DNA from: Sphingomonas_L flavalba_A
GTDB lineage: Bacteria; Pseudomonadota; Alphaproteobacteria; Sphingomonadales; Sphingomonadaceae
Reading direction: 5' to 3'
Assembly (NCBI RefSeq): GCF_047553045.1
Contig: NZ_CP180208.1
Coordinates: forward strand, 1,178,001-1,242,000
DNA: 64,000 nucleotides
The position numbers and the translations under genes were made by a program. This document shows positions 9,180 through 17,469 of this stretch, in pieces. The stretch's first letter is position 1. Every line of letters begins with the position of its first letter. The notes beneath the pieces are model-generated. The model ran no database searches. It was not told the DNA's origin and worked only from the letters and a program-made list of their open reading frames with translations.

Positions 9180-10390
9180 CCGGCCACGCGCCGCCACGGC
9201 GCGCGGGCGTTGAGATCGAGCAGCCAGGCGCGGCGGAGGGCGACGGCGAACAGCGCCGCCGTCGCCAGCCAGTCGACCGGGATCAGGCTGAACGCCGCGA
9301 CCTGCCGGCCGAACAGCGGCGCGGCATAGGCGAGGACGAGCAGGCTCTTTTCCCAGCTCAGCCAGCCGCGAGCGCGGGCGTCTGCAACGATGAAGGCGAT
9401 CGCCGGGCCGAGAATGACCAAATCATAGTCGAGCACATAGGGTGTCGACAGCACCGCCGCGCAGCAGACGGCGGCGCCGCGCACCGCCGGGCTGGCCCAG
9501 CGCGCGGCGGCGGCGGCCCCGGCGATGGCGAGGCCGGTCGCCAGTCCCTGCGCCGCGTAGGCGAGCGGCAGAGGCGCGCCGAGCGCACGGGCGGCGGCGA
9601 AGGCGCTGACGATCTTTTCCCAGCCGGTCTCGCCCGCTTCGATCACCACTGCGCGGGTGAGCGGCAGCGAATCGAGGAACGCCTGCCACACCGGCCAGCC
9701 CCAGATGGCGAGGGTGGCGGCGGTCAGCCCGAGCGACGAGGCGGCGGCGCCGAGGAAGGCGCGGCGGTTGCCGGCGGCGACCAGCACCACCGGCAGCAGC
9801 AGCGCGAATTGCGGCTTGTAGACGAGGCAGCCGAGCAGCAGCCCGGCAAGCCAGGGCCGCCGATCGAGCAGCCACAGTCCGCCGCCGAGCAGCGCGGCGG
9901 TCAGGAAGGCGTTCTGGCCGTGGCCGAGGCAGACGAAGGTTGCGGGGGCGGCGAGCGCGGCGAGCAAGGTGCCGCGCCCCGGCGCGATCCGGCGGACGAC
10001 GAGCACCGCGCCGGCCAGCGTCGCCCCCTGCCACAGCGCCAGCGCGGCGAGATAGGGCAGCAGGGCGAGCAGCGCCGCAAGCAGCAGGAACGGCGGCGGA
10101 TAGTGCCAGCCGTAGAACGGCACGGTCGCGCTGTGATGGACCGCCTGCTGGACCTGATAATGGTCGGGCCATGACCATGCCGTGGCGGCGTGGCCGCTGA
10201 GCGCCATCCGCCCGGCGGCGTAGACATTGGAGAAATCCGTGCCGATCGGCCGGCCGAGGTGGTCGAGCGTGCCGCTGGCGGTGAGCAGCAGCGCGGCGGC
10301 GGACAGCAGGGTGACCGCGATCAGCAGCCAGCAGACCCGCCGCACCCGCCGTTCGTTGACCCAGTCGCCGCTTGCCAGTCCCGCCCACAT
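9167..10390 (-). CDS. GT87/DUF2029-type polytopic glycosyltransferase
   Basis: 407 aa with about ten hydrophobic segments. The arrangement resembles the DUF2029/GT87 mannosyltransferase-like family: an extracytoplasmic loop after the first helix containing GTDFSNVYAAGR, then YGWHYPPPFLLL with the family's YPP motif, and a conserved GHGQNAFL. Such enzymes transfer sugars from polyprenyl-phosphate donors on the periplasmic face. The acceptor is unknown. No other sugar gene lies beside it; the next gene on the same strand is a YaiI homologue 38 bp upstream. The ATG at 10390 is the first in the frame. Confidence 0.8.
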   Translation of the reverse strand: MWAGLASGDWVNERRVRRVCWLLIAVTLLSAAALLLTASGTLDHLGRPIGTDFSNVYAAGRMALSGHAATAWSWPDHYQVQQAVHHSATVPFYGWHYPPPFLLLAALLALLPYLAALALWQGATLAGAVLVVRRIAPGRGTLLAALAAPATFVCLGHGQNAFLTAALLGGGLWLLDRRPWLAGLLLGCLVYKPQFALLLPVVLVAAGNRRAFLGAAASSLGLTAATLAIWGWPVWQAFLDSLPLTRAVVIEAGETGWEKIVSAFAAARALGAPLPLAYAAQGLATGLAIAGAAAAARWASPAVRGAAVCCAAVLSTPYVLDYDLVILGPAIAFIVADARARGWLSWEKSLLVLAYAAPLFGRQVAAFSLIPVDWLATAALFAVALRRAWLLDLNARAPWRRVAGQRS

Positions 10391-10427
10391 TGGACGGGCG
10401 ATAGCAGCGCGATGGTTAGCAAGGGCT

Positions 10428-10910
10428 TTAGACTGGCGCAGGCGGCTGGGCGGGCAGGCTGCGCGCGAGGCGGGACAGGGCTTCGTCGAGCGCGGAAAGG
10501 AATCGGGAGCGATCGGGCTTGGAAAAGGGCGGCGGGCCGCCGATGCTGTCGCCGCCGGCGCGCAGGTCCGCCATGATCGCGCGCACGGCGATGGCGTTGC
10601 CGATCGAACTGGTGGTGAACGGTTTGCCGTTCGGGGCGAGGACGGTTGCGCCGGCCTTCAGGCAGCGGTCGGCGAGCAGGATGTCGGCGGTGACGACCAG
10701 CGCCGCCGGCCCGGCGCGCTCGGCGATCCAGTCGTCCGCCGCGTCGAAGCCGGCGCCGACCTGCACCCGGCCGATCAGCGGGTGGGGCGGGATGCGGATC
10801 GGGCCGTTGCTGACGATCGTGACCGGCACGCCCCGGCGCAGGGCGACGCGGTAGACCTCGTCCTTGACCGGGCAGGCATCCGCATCGACGAGGATTTCCG
10901 GAACGGGCAT
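10428..10910 (-). CDS. YaiI/YqxD family protein (DUF188, UPF0178)
   Basis: 160 aa. It carries the hallmark N-terminal motif of the family, ILVDADACPVKDEVYRVALR (residues 6-25), and the later conserved VVTADILLADRCLKAGA and FTTSSIGNAI. The fold is PIN-like with clustered acidic residues (Asp9, Asp11), which suggests a nuclease, but no function has been settled for the family. It lies 8 bp downstream of the aldo/keto reductase on the same strand, probably co-transcribed. Confidence 0.9.
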   Translation of the reverse strand: MPVPEILVDADACPVKDEVYRVALRRGVPVTIVSNGPIRIPPHPLIGRVQVGAGFDAADDWIAERAGPAALVVTADILLADRCLKAGATVLAPNGKPFTTSSIGNAIAVRAIMADLRAGGDSIGGPPPFSKPDRSRFLSALDEALSRLARSLPAQPPAPV

Positions 10911-10918
10911 GCCGGTGC

Positions 10919-11917
10919 CTATAGCCGGACCATCGCCAGCGCGCGTTCGTTGCCGTAGCGCAGGCCGGCGGTGCCGCCGCGCGGGGCGGCGGCATCGAGC
11001 GCGGCGAGGTCCTCTACGCTGAGCGCGACGGCGGCGGCCGCCATGCTGTCTTCCAGCGTTGCCCGGCGTTTCGAGCCGGGGATCGGCACGATTGCGTCAT
11101 CCTGCGCGAGCAGCCAGGCGAGCGCGACCTGCGCCGCCGACACGCCGAGCCGGGCGGCGATGCCGCGGGCAACGGCGACGACGCGCATGTTGCGTTCGAA
11201 ATTCCCCTCCGCATAGCGCGGGTCGGTCAGCCGGTAGTCGCCGGGCGGCAGATCGGCGCGGGTGGCGAAGCGGCCGGTCAGAAAGCCGCGACCGAGCGGG
11301 GAATAGGGAACAAAGCCGATGCCGAGAGCGCGGCAGGTGGGCAGGATGTCTGCCTCCACATCCCGTTCCCACAGCGAATATTCCGATTGCAGCGCCGCGA
11401 TCGGGTGGACGGCGGCGGCGCGGCGGATGGTTTCGGGCGCGGCTTCGGACAGGCCGAGGTAGCGGACCTTACCGGCGCGGACCAGATCGGCCATCGCGCC
11501 GACGGTTTCCTCGATCGGCACCGCCGGATCGACGCGGTGCTGGTAGAACAGGTCGATCGTGTCGATGCCGAGACGACGGAGCGATTCGTCGCAGACGCGG
11601 CGCAGGTTGGCGGGACTGGAATCGACGCCGGTGACACTGGTGTCGGGCGCGAAGCGGAAGCCGAATTTGGTGGCGATGACCAGCCCGTCGCGCCGGCCGC
11701 GGATCGCCCGGCCGAGCAGTTCCTCGTTGAGATAGGGGCCGTAGATTTCCGCGGTGTCGAAAAAAGTGACGCCAAGATCGATGGCGCGGTGGATCGTCGC
11801 GATCGATTCCGCTTCGTGGGCGACGCCGTACATGTCGCCGCCGACGCCCGCCATTGGCATGCAACCAAGACCAAGGGCTGAAACGACGAGCCCGTCTCCC
11901 AGCGTGCGATATTTCAT
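10919..11917 (-). CDS. Aldo/keto reductase
   Basis: 332 aa. NADPH-dependent reductase of the AKR superfamily. The N-terminus MKYRTLGDGLVVSALGLGCM, the catalytic FFDTAEIYGP (Asp and Tyr of the tetrad) and the nucleotide-binding IPGSKRRATLEDSM near the C-terminus are all present. The open frame continues far upstream antisense to glmM, which is not coding. The ATG at 11917 is chosen because GGAG sits 9 bases ahead of it, whereas the ATG at 11926 would lie directly on that ribosome site. It resembles the AKR11/13-like group that reduces small aldehydes; the substrate is not determinable. Confidence 0.9.
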   Translation of the reverse strand: MKYRTLGDGLVVSALGLGCMPMAGVGGDMYGVAHEAESIATIHRAIDLGVTFFDTAEIYGPYLNEELLGRAIRGRRDGLVIATKFGFRFAPDTSVTGVDSSPANLRRVCDESLRRLGIDTIDLFYQHRVDPAVPIEETVGAMADLVRAGKVRYLGLSEAAPETIRRAAAVHPIAALQSEYSLWERDVEADILPTCRALGIGFVPYSPLGRGFLTGRFATRADLPPGDYRLTDPRYAEGNFERNMRVVAVARGIAARLGVSAAQVALAWLLAQDDAIVPIPGSKRRATLEDSMAAAAVALSVEDLAALDAAAPRGGTAGLRYGNERALAMVRL

Positions 11918-11971
11918 GAAGGGCATCTCCGCGCTATCAGGGCGGGCCATAGTGGCGGATCGGGGTAGGAT

Positions 11972-13309
11972 GTGAACAGGAAATTCTTCGGCACCGACGG
12001 CATTCGCGGCCGGATCAACCAGGCGCCGATGACCGCCGAGATGGCGATGAAGGTCGGCATGGCCGCCGGCGCCCATTTCGCACGCGGCGACCATGTCCAC
12101 CGCGTCGTCATCGGCAAGGATACCCGGTTGTCCGGCTATATGATGGAATCGGCGCTGGTCGCCGGCTTCACCAGCGTCGGCATGGATGTGGTGCAGGTCG
12201 GGCCGATGCCGACGCCGGCGGTGGCGCTGCTCGCCCGTTCGATGCGCGCCGACCTGGGGGTGATGATTTCCGCCAGCCACAACCCGTTTCAGGACAACGG
12301 CATCAAGCTGTTCGGGCCGGACGGTTACAAGCTGTCCGACGCCGACGAGGCGGCGATCGAGGTGCTGATCGATGCCGAGCCGGTGCTGGCGCCGGCCGAG
12401 CGCACCGGCCGTGCCCGCCGGGTGGAGGATGCGCGCGGACGCTACATCCACGCCGCCAAGTCGACCTTTCCCGACCATCTGAGCCTGGACGGGCTGCGCG
12501 TTGTCGTCGATTGCGCCAACGGCGCCGCTTATCAGGTCGCACCGGCGGCGCTGTGGGAACTGGGCGCCGATGTCATCCCGATCGGCGTCACCCCGAATGG
12601 CCGCAACATCAACGATCAGGTCGGTTCGACCGCGCCGGCGCTGTTGCAGGAAACCGTGGCCGCTTCGGGTGCCCATATCGGTATCGCGCTGGACGGCGAT
12701 GCCGACCGGCTGATCGTTGTCGACGAAAAAGCGCGGGTGGTCGACGGCGACCAGCTGATGGCGCTGATCGCGACACGCTGGGCACGGCGCGGGCAATTGC
12801 GCGGCGGCGGCCTTGTCGCGACGGTCATGTCGAACCTGGGGCTGGAGCGGCTGCTGGCCGGCGCGGGGCTGACGCTGGAGCGTGCCGGGGTCGGCGACCG
12901 CTATGTACTGGAACGGATGCGGGCCGGCGGCTTCAACGTCGGCGGCGAACAGTCCGGCCATATCATCCTGTCCGACCACGCAACGACCGGCGACGGGCTG
13001 ATCGCGGCATTGCAGATTCTGGCCGAACTGGTGACCGAGGGGCGGCCGGCGAGCGAGCTGCTGCGCCTGTTCGAGCCGGTGCCGCAATTGCTGAAGAATG
13101 TTCGTCACAGCGGCGGCCGTCCGCTCGACGATGCGCGGGTCAAGGCGGTGATCGCCGAAGCGGAGGCGGAGCTGAACGGGCGCGGCCGGCTGGTCATCCG
13201 CCGGTCCGGCACCGAGCCGCTGATCCGGGTGATGGCGGAGGGCGACGACGCGGCGCAGGTCGAGGCGCTGGTCGACCGGATCTGTGCGTCGGTGGCGGAG
13301 GTGGCGTGA
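11972..13309 (+). CDS. glmM: Phosphoglucosamine mutase
   Basis: 445 aa. It converts glucosamine-6-phosphate to glucosamine-1-phosphate for peptidoglycan and other envelope sugars. The active-site phosphoserine loop is MISASHNPFQDNG with Ser102, the metal loop is DGDADR, the sugar-binding loop is GGEQSGH, and the phosphate-binding loop RRSGTEPLIRVM is near the C-terminus. Translation starts with GTG at 11972, preceded by GGTAGGA. Its stop overlaps the GTG of the next gene by 4 bp, so glmM and the ThiD fusion are coupled. Confidence 0.96.
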   Translation: MNRKFFGTDGIRGRINQAPMTAEMAMKVGMAAGAHFARGDHVHRVVIGKDTRLSGYMMESALVAGFTSVGMDVVQVGPMPTPAVALLARSMRADLGVMISASHNPFQDNGIKLFGPDGYKLSDADEAAIEVLIDAEPVLAPAERTGRARRVEDARGRYIHAAKSTFPDHLSLDGLRVVVDCANGAAYQVAPAALWELGADVIPIGVTPNGRNINDQVGSTAPALLQETVAASGAHIGIALDGDADRLIVVDEKARVVDGDQLMALIATRWARRGQLRGGGLVATVMSNLGLERLLAGAGLTLERAGVGDRYVLERMRAGGFNVGGEQSGHIILSDHATTGDGLIAALQILAELVTEGRPASELLRLFEPVPQLLKNVRHSGGRPLDDARVKAVIAEAEAELNGRGRLVIRRSGTEPLIRVMAEGDDAAQVEALVDRICASVAEVA

Positions 13310-14430
13310 CCCCGCGCATCCTGATCGTCGCCGGCTCCGATTCCGGCGGCGGTGCCGGCATTCAGGCCGATATCAGAACCGTTGCCATGCTGGGCGGCCA
13401 CCCGATGACCGCGATCGCCGCGATCACCGCGCAGAACACGCTGGGGGTGAGCGCGGTCCACGCGGTGCCGGCCGATATGGTCATCGCCCAGATCGACGCG
13501 GTGGCGGACGATATTGGCATAGACGCGGTCAAGATCGGCATGATCGGATCGCCGGAAACCGCCAATGCGGTCGCCGACCGGCTGGCGCGGATGGCCGGGG
13601 TGCCGATCGTCTTCGACCCGGTGATGATCGCGACCAGCGGATCGGTATTGGCCGATGCGGCGACGATCGCCGCCTTTGGCCGGTTGATGGCGATTGCCAC
13701 CGTCACCACCCCCAACCTGCCGGAGCTTGCGGCGCTGGGCGGCGATGCCGAGGCGATCGTCGCGCGGACCGGGCGGGCAGTGCTGGTCAAGGGCGGTCAT
13801 GCCGATGGCGCGACGATTGTCGACCGGCTGATCGCGCCCGACGGGGAAACCCGGTTCGAGGGCGAGCGGATCGACACGGTGCACAGCCACGGCACCGGCT
13901 GCACGCTGGCCAGCGCGATTGCCGCCGGGCTGGGCGCGGGGCTGCCCCTGCCCGAAGCGGTAGCGCGGGCGCGGCTGTTCGTGCGGATCGCGCTGAAGGC
14001 GGCGCCGGGGCTGGGGCGGGGGCACGGGCCGATGGGCCACGCCGCCGTCCGGCTCGATGTTGCCGGAGATGCGCCTATGCTGAACCAGGTGACGGTGGCG
14101 GCTGCCGATCAGGTAGCGACAGCGGCGTTCTACGAGGCGCTTGGCCTGACCCGGATCGTCGACGCGCCGGGGCGCTATGCCCGGTTCGAGAGCGCCGGCG
14201 GCGCGACCCTGTCGGTCGAGGCGGGGACGGCGGGCGGCGTCTATCTGGAATGTGCCGACCCGGATGCGGCGGCAGCGCGGATGGCGGCGGCGGGCTATGC
14301 GGTGGAGGCGGCGGCGACCGACCAGCGCTGGGGCTGGCGCGAAGCGTGGCTGTGTGACCCGGCCGGCAACCGCGTCTGTCTTTACCGGGCAGGCGAGAAC
14401 CGGCGCTATCCGCCGTGGCGGCTGGGGTGA
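13306..14430 (+). CDS. thiD: Hydroxymethylpyrimidine/phosphomethylpyrimidine kinase fused to a VOC (glyoxalase-like) domain
   Basis: 374 aa from a GTG that overlaps the glmM stop. Residues 1 to about 250 form ThiD, which phosphorylates HMP and HMP-P in thiamine synthesis: VAGSDSGGGAGIQAD at the N-terminus, VFDPVMIATSG, TTPNLPE, VLVKGGH, and the nucleotide loop HSHGTGCTLASAIAAGL. With no stop between, residues 258-374 form a vicinal-oxygen-chelate domain (FYEALGLTRI, then CDPAGNRVCLYR). An ATG at residue 258 (position 14077) has GGAG 9 bases upstream, so the VOC part might also be made alone. The role of the VOC domain is unknown. Confidence 0.88.
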   Translation: MTPRILIVAGSDSGGGAGIQADIRTVAMLGGHPMTAIAAITAQNTLGVSAVHAVPADMVIAQIDAVADDIGIDAVKIGMIGSPETANAVADRLARMAGVPIVFDPVMIATSGSVLADAATIAAFGRLMAIATVTTPNLPELAALGGDAEAIVARTGRAVLVKGGHADGATIVDRLIAPDGETRFEGERIDTVHSHGTGCTLASAIAAGLGAGLPLPEAVARARLFVRIALKAAPGLGRGHGPMGHAAVRLDVAGDAPMLNQVTVAAADQVATAAFYEALGLTRIVDAPGRYARFESAGGATLSVEAGTAGGVYLECADPDAAAARMAAAGYAVEAAATDQRWGWREAWLCDPAGNRVCLYRAGENRRYPPWRLG

Positions 14431-15029
14431 GCGGGCCGGATCGGGGGCTTGAGGCCGGCCACCCGGCGCCGGTCGTCGGCGTCGACGAGGCGGGGCGGGG
14501 GCCATTGTGCGGGCCGGTCGTCGCGGCGGCGGTGATCCTGCCCGAAGGCGCGGTGCCGGACGGGATCGACGATTCCAAGAAGCTGTCCGCCGCCGCCCGC
14601 GCGGCGCTGTCCGACCGCATCCGGGCGGTGGCGCGGGTTGGCATCGGCATGGCCGACGTCGCGGAGATCGACCGGTTGAACATCCTCCACGCGACGATGC
14701 TGGCGATGGAGCGGGCGGTCGCCGCGCTCGGCATTGCGCCTGGCATGGTGCTGGTCGACGGCAACCGCTGCCCGCGCTGGGCGCACCCGTCGACCGCCAT
14801 CGTCGGCGGCGATGCGCGGTGCCTGTCGATCGCCGCCGCATCGATCGTCGCCAAGCAGCATCGCGACGCGATGATGATCGCGCTGGACGCCGAATTCCCC
14901 GGTTACGGCTGGGCGCGCAACAAGGGCTACGGGTCGCGCGAGCATTGCGAGGCGCTGCGCCGGCTTGGTCCGACACCGCACCACCGGCGCAGCTTTGCCC
15001 CGGTCGCGCAGGCGTGGCTGGCGCTATAA
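14427..15029 (+). CDS. rnhB: Ribonuclease HII
   Basis: About 200 aa. It cleaves RNA in RNA-DNA hybrids and initiates removal of misincorporated ribonucleotides. The catalytic acidic residues appear in VVGVDEAGRGPLCGP (Asp, Glu), LVDGNRCP (Asp), and the substrate motif DDSKKLS and IAAASIVAKQHRD are conserved. Two GTG starts are possible, 14415 and 14427; the second is preferred because it makes the same GTGA overlap with the preceding stop that is seen for the ThiD gene. A palindromic, GANTC-rich gap follows before ccrM. Confidence 0.94.
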   Translation: MSGPDRGLEAGHPAPVVGVDEAGRGPLCGPVVAAAVILPEGAVPDGIDDSKKLSAAARAALSDRIRAVARVGIGMADVAEIDRLNILHATMLAMERAVAALGIAPGMVLVDGNRCPRWAHPSTAIVGGDARCLSIAAASIVAKQHRDAMMIALDAEFPGYGWARNKGYGSREHCEALRRLGPTPHHRRSFAPVAQAWLAL

Positions 15030-15040
15030 ATCCGGCGCTT

Positions 15041-15191
15041 GAGTCTTTTGAATCACACCACCAGCGCTTGCGGTGCCGGGTGCGACCGCGGCGCGATATG
15101 TTGGGGTCGTTCCCGTTACGTTTTCAAATATCGGGTCTTGACTCTTCGGTAAAATAAAAACCGAGACTTGACCCCGAGTCGCTGCTGACTC
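15041..15191 (+). promoter_or_regulatory. Cluster of five GANTC sites upstream of ccrM
   Basis: Five GANTC sequences, the target of CcrM itself, lie at 15041-15045, 15050-15054, 15140-15144, 15176-15180 and 15187-15191 in the 190 bp before ccrM. In DNA of this composition about one site per 300 bp would be expected. In Caulobacter the ccrM promoter contains GANTC sites whose methylation controls it; here the density suggests the same self-control. The recurrent string CTTGA next to several of the sites suggests repeated protein-binding elements. The exact promoter boxes cannot be fixed by eye. Confidence 0.55.
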
Positions 15192-15222
15192 ACTTTGCCC
15201 ACCGATTTCTCGGGAGGGTATT

Positions 15223-16341
15223 TTGGGGGTTATCACCAAGGTCAGGCAGAGCACGGCGGCCCCGGTCGAGGGACTGCCGGTCGACCGGATTCTGATGGAC
15301 GACTGCATCGCCGCGATGCGGGCGCTGCCGGCGGCGAGCGTCGACATGATTTTCGCCGATCCGCCCTACAACCTGCAACTGGGCGGCGACCTGTACCGGC
15401 CGGAAGGCGGGCGCGTCGATGCCGTCGACAACGACTGGGACAAGTTCGACACCTTCGCCGCCTATGACCGGTTTACGCGGGCCTGGCTGGCCGAAGCGCG
15501 CCGGGTGCTGAAACCCGACGGCAGCCTGTGGGTGATCGGCAGCTATCACAACATTTTCCGTGTCGGCACGGCGTTGCAGGACGGCGGGTTCTGGATTTTG
15601 AACGATATTGTCTGGCGCAAGGCCAACCCGATGCCGAATTTCAAGGGCACCCGTTTCACCAACGCGCACGAGACGCTGATCTGGGCCGCGAATGGCGAGA
15701 ATGCGCGCTACACGTTCAACTATCGCGCGATGAAGACGCTGAACGACGAATTGCAGATGCGGTCGGACTGGGTGCTGCCGATCTGCGGCGGGCAGGAGCG
15801 GCTGAAGCGCGGCGGCACCAAGGCGCACCCGACGCAGAAGCCGGAGGCGCTGCTCTACCGCATCCTGCTGGCGTGCACCAAGCCGGGCGACATCGTCCTC
15901 GACCCGTTCTTCGGCACCGGCACCACCGGGGCGGTGGCGCGGCGGCTGGGCCGCCACTTCATCGGCATCGAGCGCGAGCCGGCCTATGTCGAGGTCGCGG
16001 AACAGCGGATTGCCGACGCGCTGCCGCTGGACGAATCCGCGCTGGCGACGATGCAGGCGCCGCGCGCCGCGCCGCGCGTGCCGTTCGGCACGCTGGTCGA
16101 GACCGGGATGATAACGCCGGGCACGGTGCTGACCGACATCAAGCGGCGCTGGCGGGCGACGGTGCGTGCCGACGGATCGCTGCTGTCGGGCGACGCGACG
16201 GGGTCGATCCACAAGGTCGGCGCGGTGGTGCAGGGGGCGCCATCGTGCAACGGCTGGACATTCTGGCACCATGAGCAGGACGGGACGCTGAAGCCGGTCG
16301 ACAGCCTGCGCCAGACCTATCTGCTGGCGACCCAGCCGTGA
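15223..16341 (+). CDS. ccrM: Cell-cycle DNA adenine methyltransferase CcrM (GANTC)
   Basis: 372 aa. Beta-class N6-adenine methyltransferase: the catalytic DPPY comes first (residues 46-49, IFADPPYNLQLGG), then the target-recognition region, then the cofactor loop DPFFGTGTTG. The last roughly 85 residues (VPFGTLVETGMITPG to SLRQTYLL) form the C-terminal RAMA-type domain typical of CcrM, needed for DNA binding. CcrM methylates GANTC after replication and times gene expression in alphaproteobacteria. The start is TTG at 15223 behind GGGAGGG, an inefficient start that would keep levels low. It overlaps folP by 4 bp. Confidence 0.95.
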   Translation: MGVITKVRQSTAAPVEGLPVDRILMDDCIAAMRALPAASVDMIFADPPYNLQLGGDLYRPEGGRVDAVDNDWDKFDTFAAYDRFTRAWLAEARRVLKPDGSLWVIGSYHNIFRVGTALQDGGFWILNDIVWRKANPMPNFKGTRFTNAHETLIWAANGENARYTFNYRAMKTLNDELQMRSDWVLPICGGQERLKRGGTKAHPTQKPEALLYRILLACTKPGDIVLDPFFGTGTTGAVARRLGRHFIGIEREPAYVEVAEQRIADALPLDESALATMQAPRAAPRVPFGTLVETGMITPGTVLTDIKRRWRATVRADGSLLSGDATGSIHKVGAVVQGAPSCNGWTFWHHEQDGTLKPVDSLRQTYLLATQP

Positions 16342-17420
16342 CGCTGCCGGCGATTCCGCCGGGCGCCAAAGTCTATCTGCGGCCCGAGGGCTTCGTTGAC
16401 ACGCCGGTCGGCAATGACGGGCAGGTCGCGCGGCTGGCCGGCACGATGTTGTGGCACGCGGCGTGGGAAGTGATTGTCGAGAGCGGCGGCGTCCGCTGCG
16501 GACGGGCGCTGGTGCCGGTGACGGAACAGGACCGCCTGCCGGACGAAGTCGTGCCGCTGCTGGCCCGCTTCGCGGCGGCGCGGGCGCCGATTACGGTCGG
16601 CCAGCGCGTGATCCGGCTCGATCAGCCGCAGGTCGCCGGGATCGTCAATGTGACGCCCGACAGCTTTTCCGACGGCGGCAAGGCGGCAGATCCAGAGGCG
16701 GCGGCCGATGCCGGCTTCGCGATGGCGGAGGCGGGCGCGGCGCTGGTCGATGTTGGCGGGGAGTCGACCCGGCCCGGCGCCACGACGGTCTGGGAAGGCG
16801 ATGAGATCGCGCGGGTGGTGCCGGTGGTCGAGCGTCTGGCGGCGAGCGGTGTCGCGGTGTCGATCGACACGCGCAAGGCGGCGGTGATGGAGGCGGCGCT
16901 GGCCGCCGGTGCCGGGCTGGTCAACGACGTGTCGGCGCTGCTCCACGACGAACGCGCCGCCGAAGTGGTGGCGAAGGCCGGTTGCCCGGTCATCCTGATG
17001 CACCACAGCGGCCGCAACCTGCACGACGGGCCGAAGCTGAGCGACCCGGTGATCGAGGTGTACGACTGGTTGGCCGACCGCGTCGACGCCGCGGTTGCCG
17101 CCGGTATCGCGCGCGAGCGGATCATCGTCGACCCCGGCATCGGCTTCGGCAAGGGGGTGGCGGACAATCTGGCGCTGCTCAACGGGCTGGCGATGCTGAA
17201 CGGCATCGGCTGCGCGGTGATGCTGGGCGCCAGCCGCAAGCGTTTCATCGGCGCGCTGGCCGGCGAGGTGCCGGCTGACGAAAGGCTGGGCGGATCGCTG
17301 GCGGTGGCGCTGCACGGCATGGCGCGCGGCGCCCATCTGCTGCGCGTCCACGACGCGGCGGAGACGGTGCAGGCGGTGAAGCTGTGGCGCGGGATGCGCG
17401 ATCAGGCGCTGGTCGGGTAA
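16338..17420 (+). CDS. folP: Dihydropteroate synthase
   Basis: 360 aa. It condenses p-aminobenzoate with dihydropterin pyrophosphate in folate synthesis. The core begins near residue 100 with GIVNVTPDSFSDGG, followed by DVGGESTRPG, SIDTRKA, VILMHHSG, DPGIGFGK and LGASRKRFIG. An N-terminal extension of about 95 residues precedes the core and is not needed for the usual fold. Translation starts with GTG at 16338 in a GTGA overlap with ccrM, so the two are coupled. The gene is followed by a hairpin that probably ends the transcript. Confidence 0.95.
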   Translation: MTLPAIPPGAKVYLRPEGFVDTPVGNDGQVARLAGTMLWHAAWEVIVESGGVRCGRALVPVTEQDRLPDEVVPLLARFAAARAPITVGQRVIRLDQPQVAGIVNVTPDSFSDGGKAADPEAAADAGFAMAEAGAALVDVGGESTRPGATTVWEGDEIARVVPVVERLAASGVAVSIDTRKAAVMEAALAAGAGLVNDVSALLHDERAAEVVAKAGCPVILMHHSGRNLHDGPKLSDPVIEVYDWLADRVDAAVAAGIARERIIVDPGIGFGKGVADNLALLNGLAMLNGIGCAVMLGASRKRFIGALAGEVPADERLGGSLAVALHGMARGAHLLRVHDAAETVQAVKLWRGMRDQALVG

Positions 17421-17421
17421 C

Positions 17422-17463
17422 CGCGGTATCCGCCACCGCGTGCGTGCGATGACGGATACCGCG
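17422..17463. terminator. Inverted repeat between convergent folP and GST genes
   Basis: A perfect 11-bp inverted repeat, CGCGGTATCCG at 17422-17432 and CGGATACCGCG at 17453-17463, with a 20-base loop. It fills the space between the folP stop and the stop of the convergent gene. It lacks a clear T-run, so it may be a bidirectional hairpin terminator or an RNA-stabilising stem. Confidence 0.5.
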
Positions 17464-17469
17464 AGACTA

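Noticed and set aside
11918..13108. Upstream extension of the aldo/keto reductase frame through glmM
   Set aside because: The family N-terminus begins at 11917 with a good ribosome site; the extension is the antisense of glmM and lacks any domain.
13105..14976. 623-aa minus-strand frame opposite the ThiD fusion and rnhB
   Set aside because: Pro/Arg-rich shadow with no motif; both plus-strand genes carry complete catalytic signatures.
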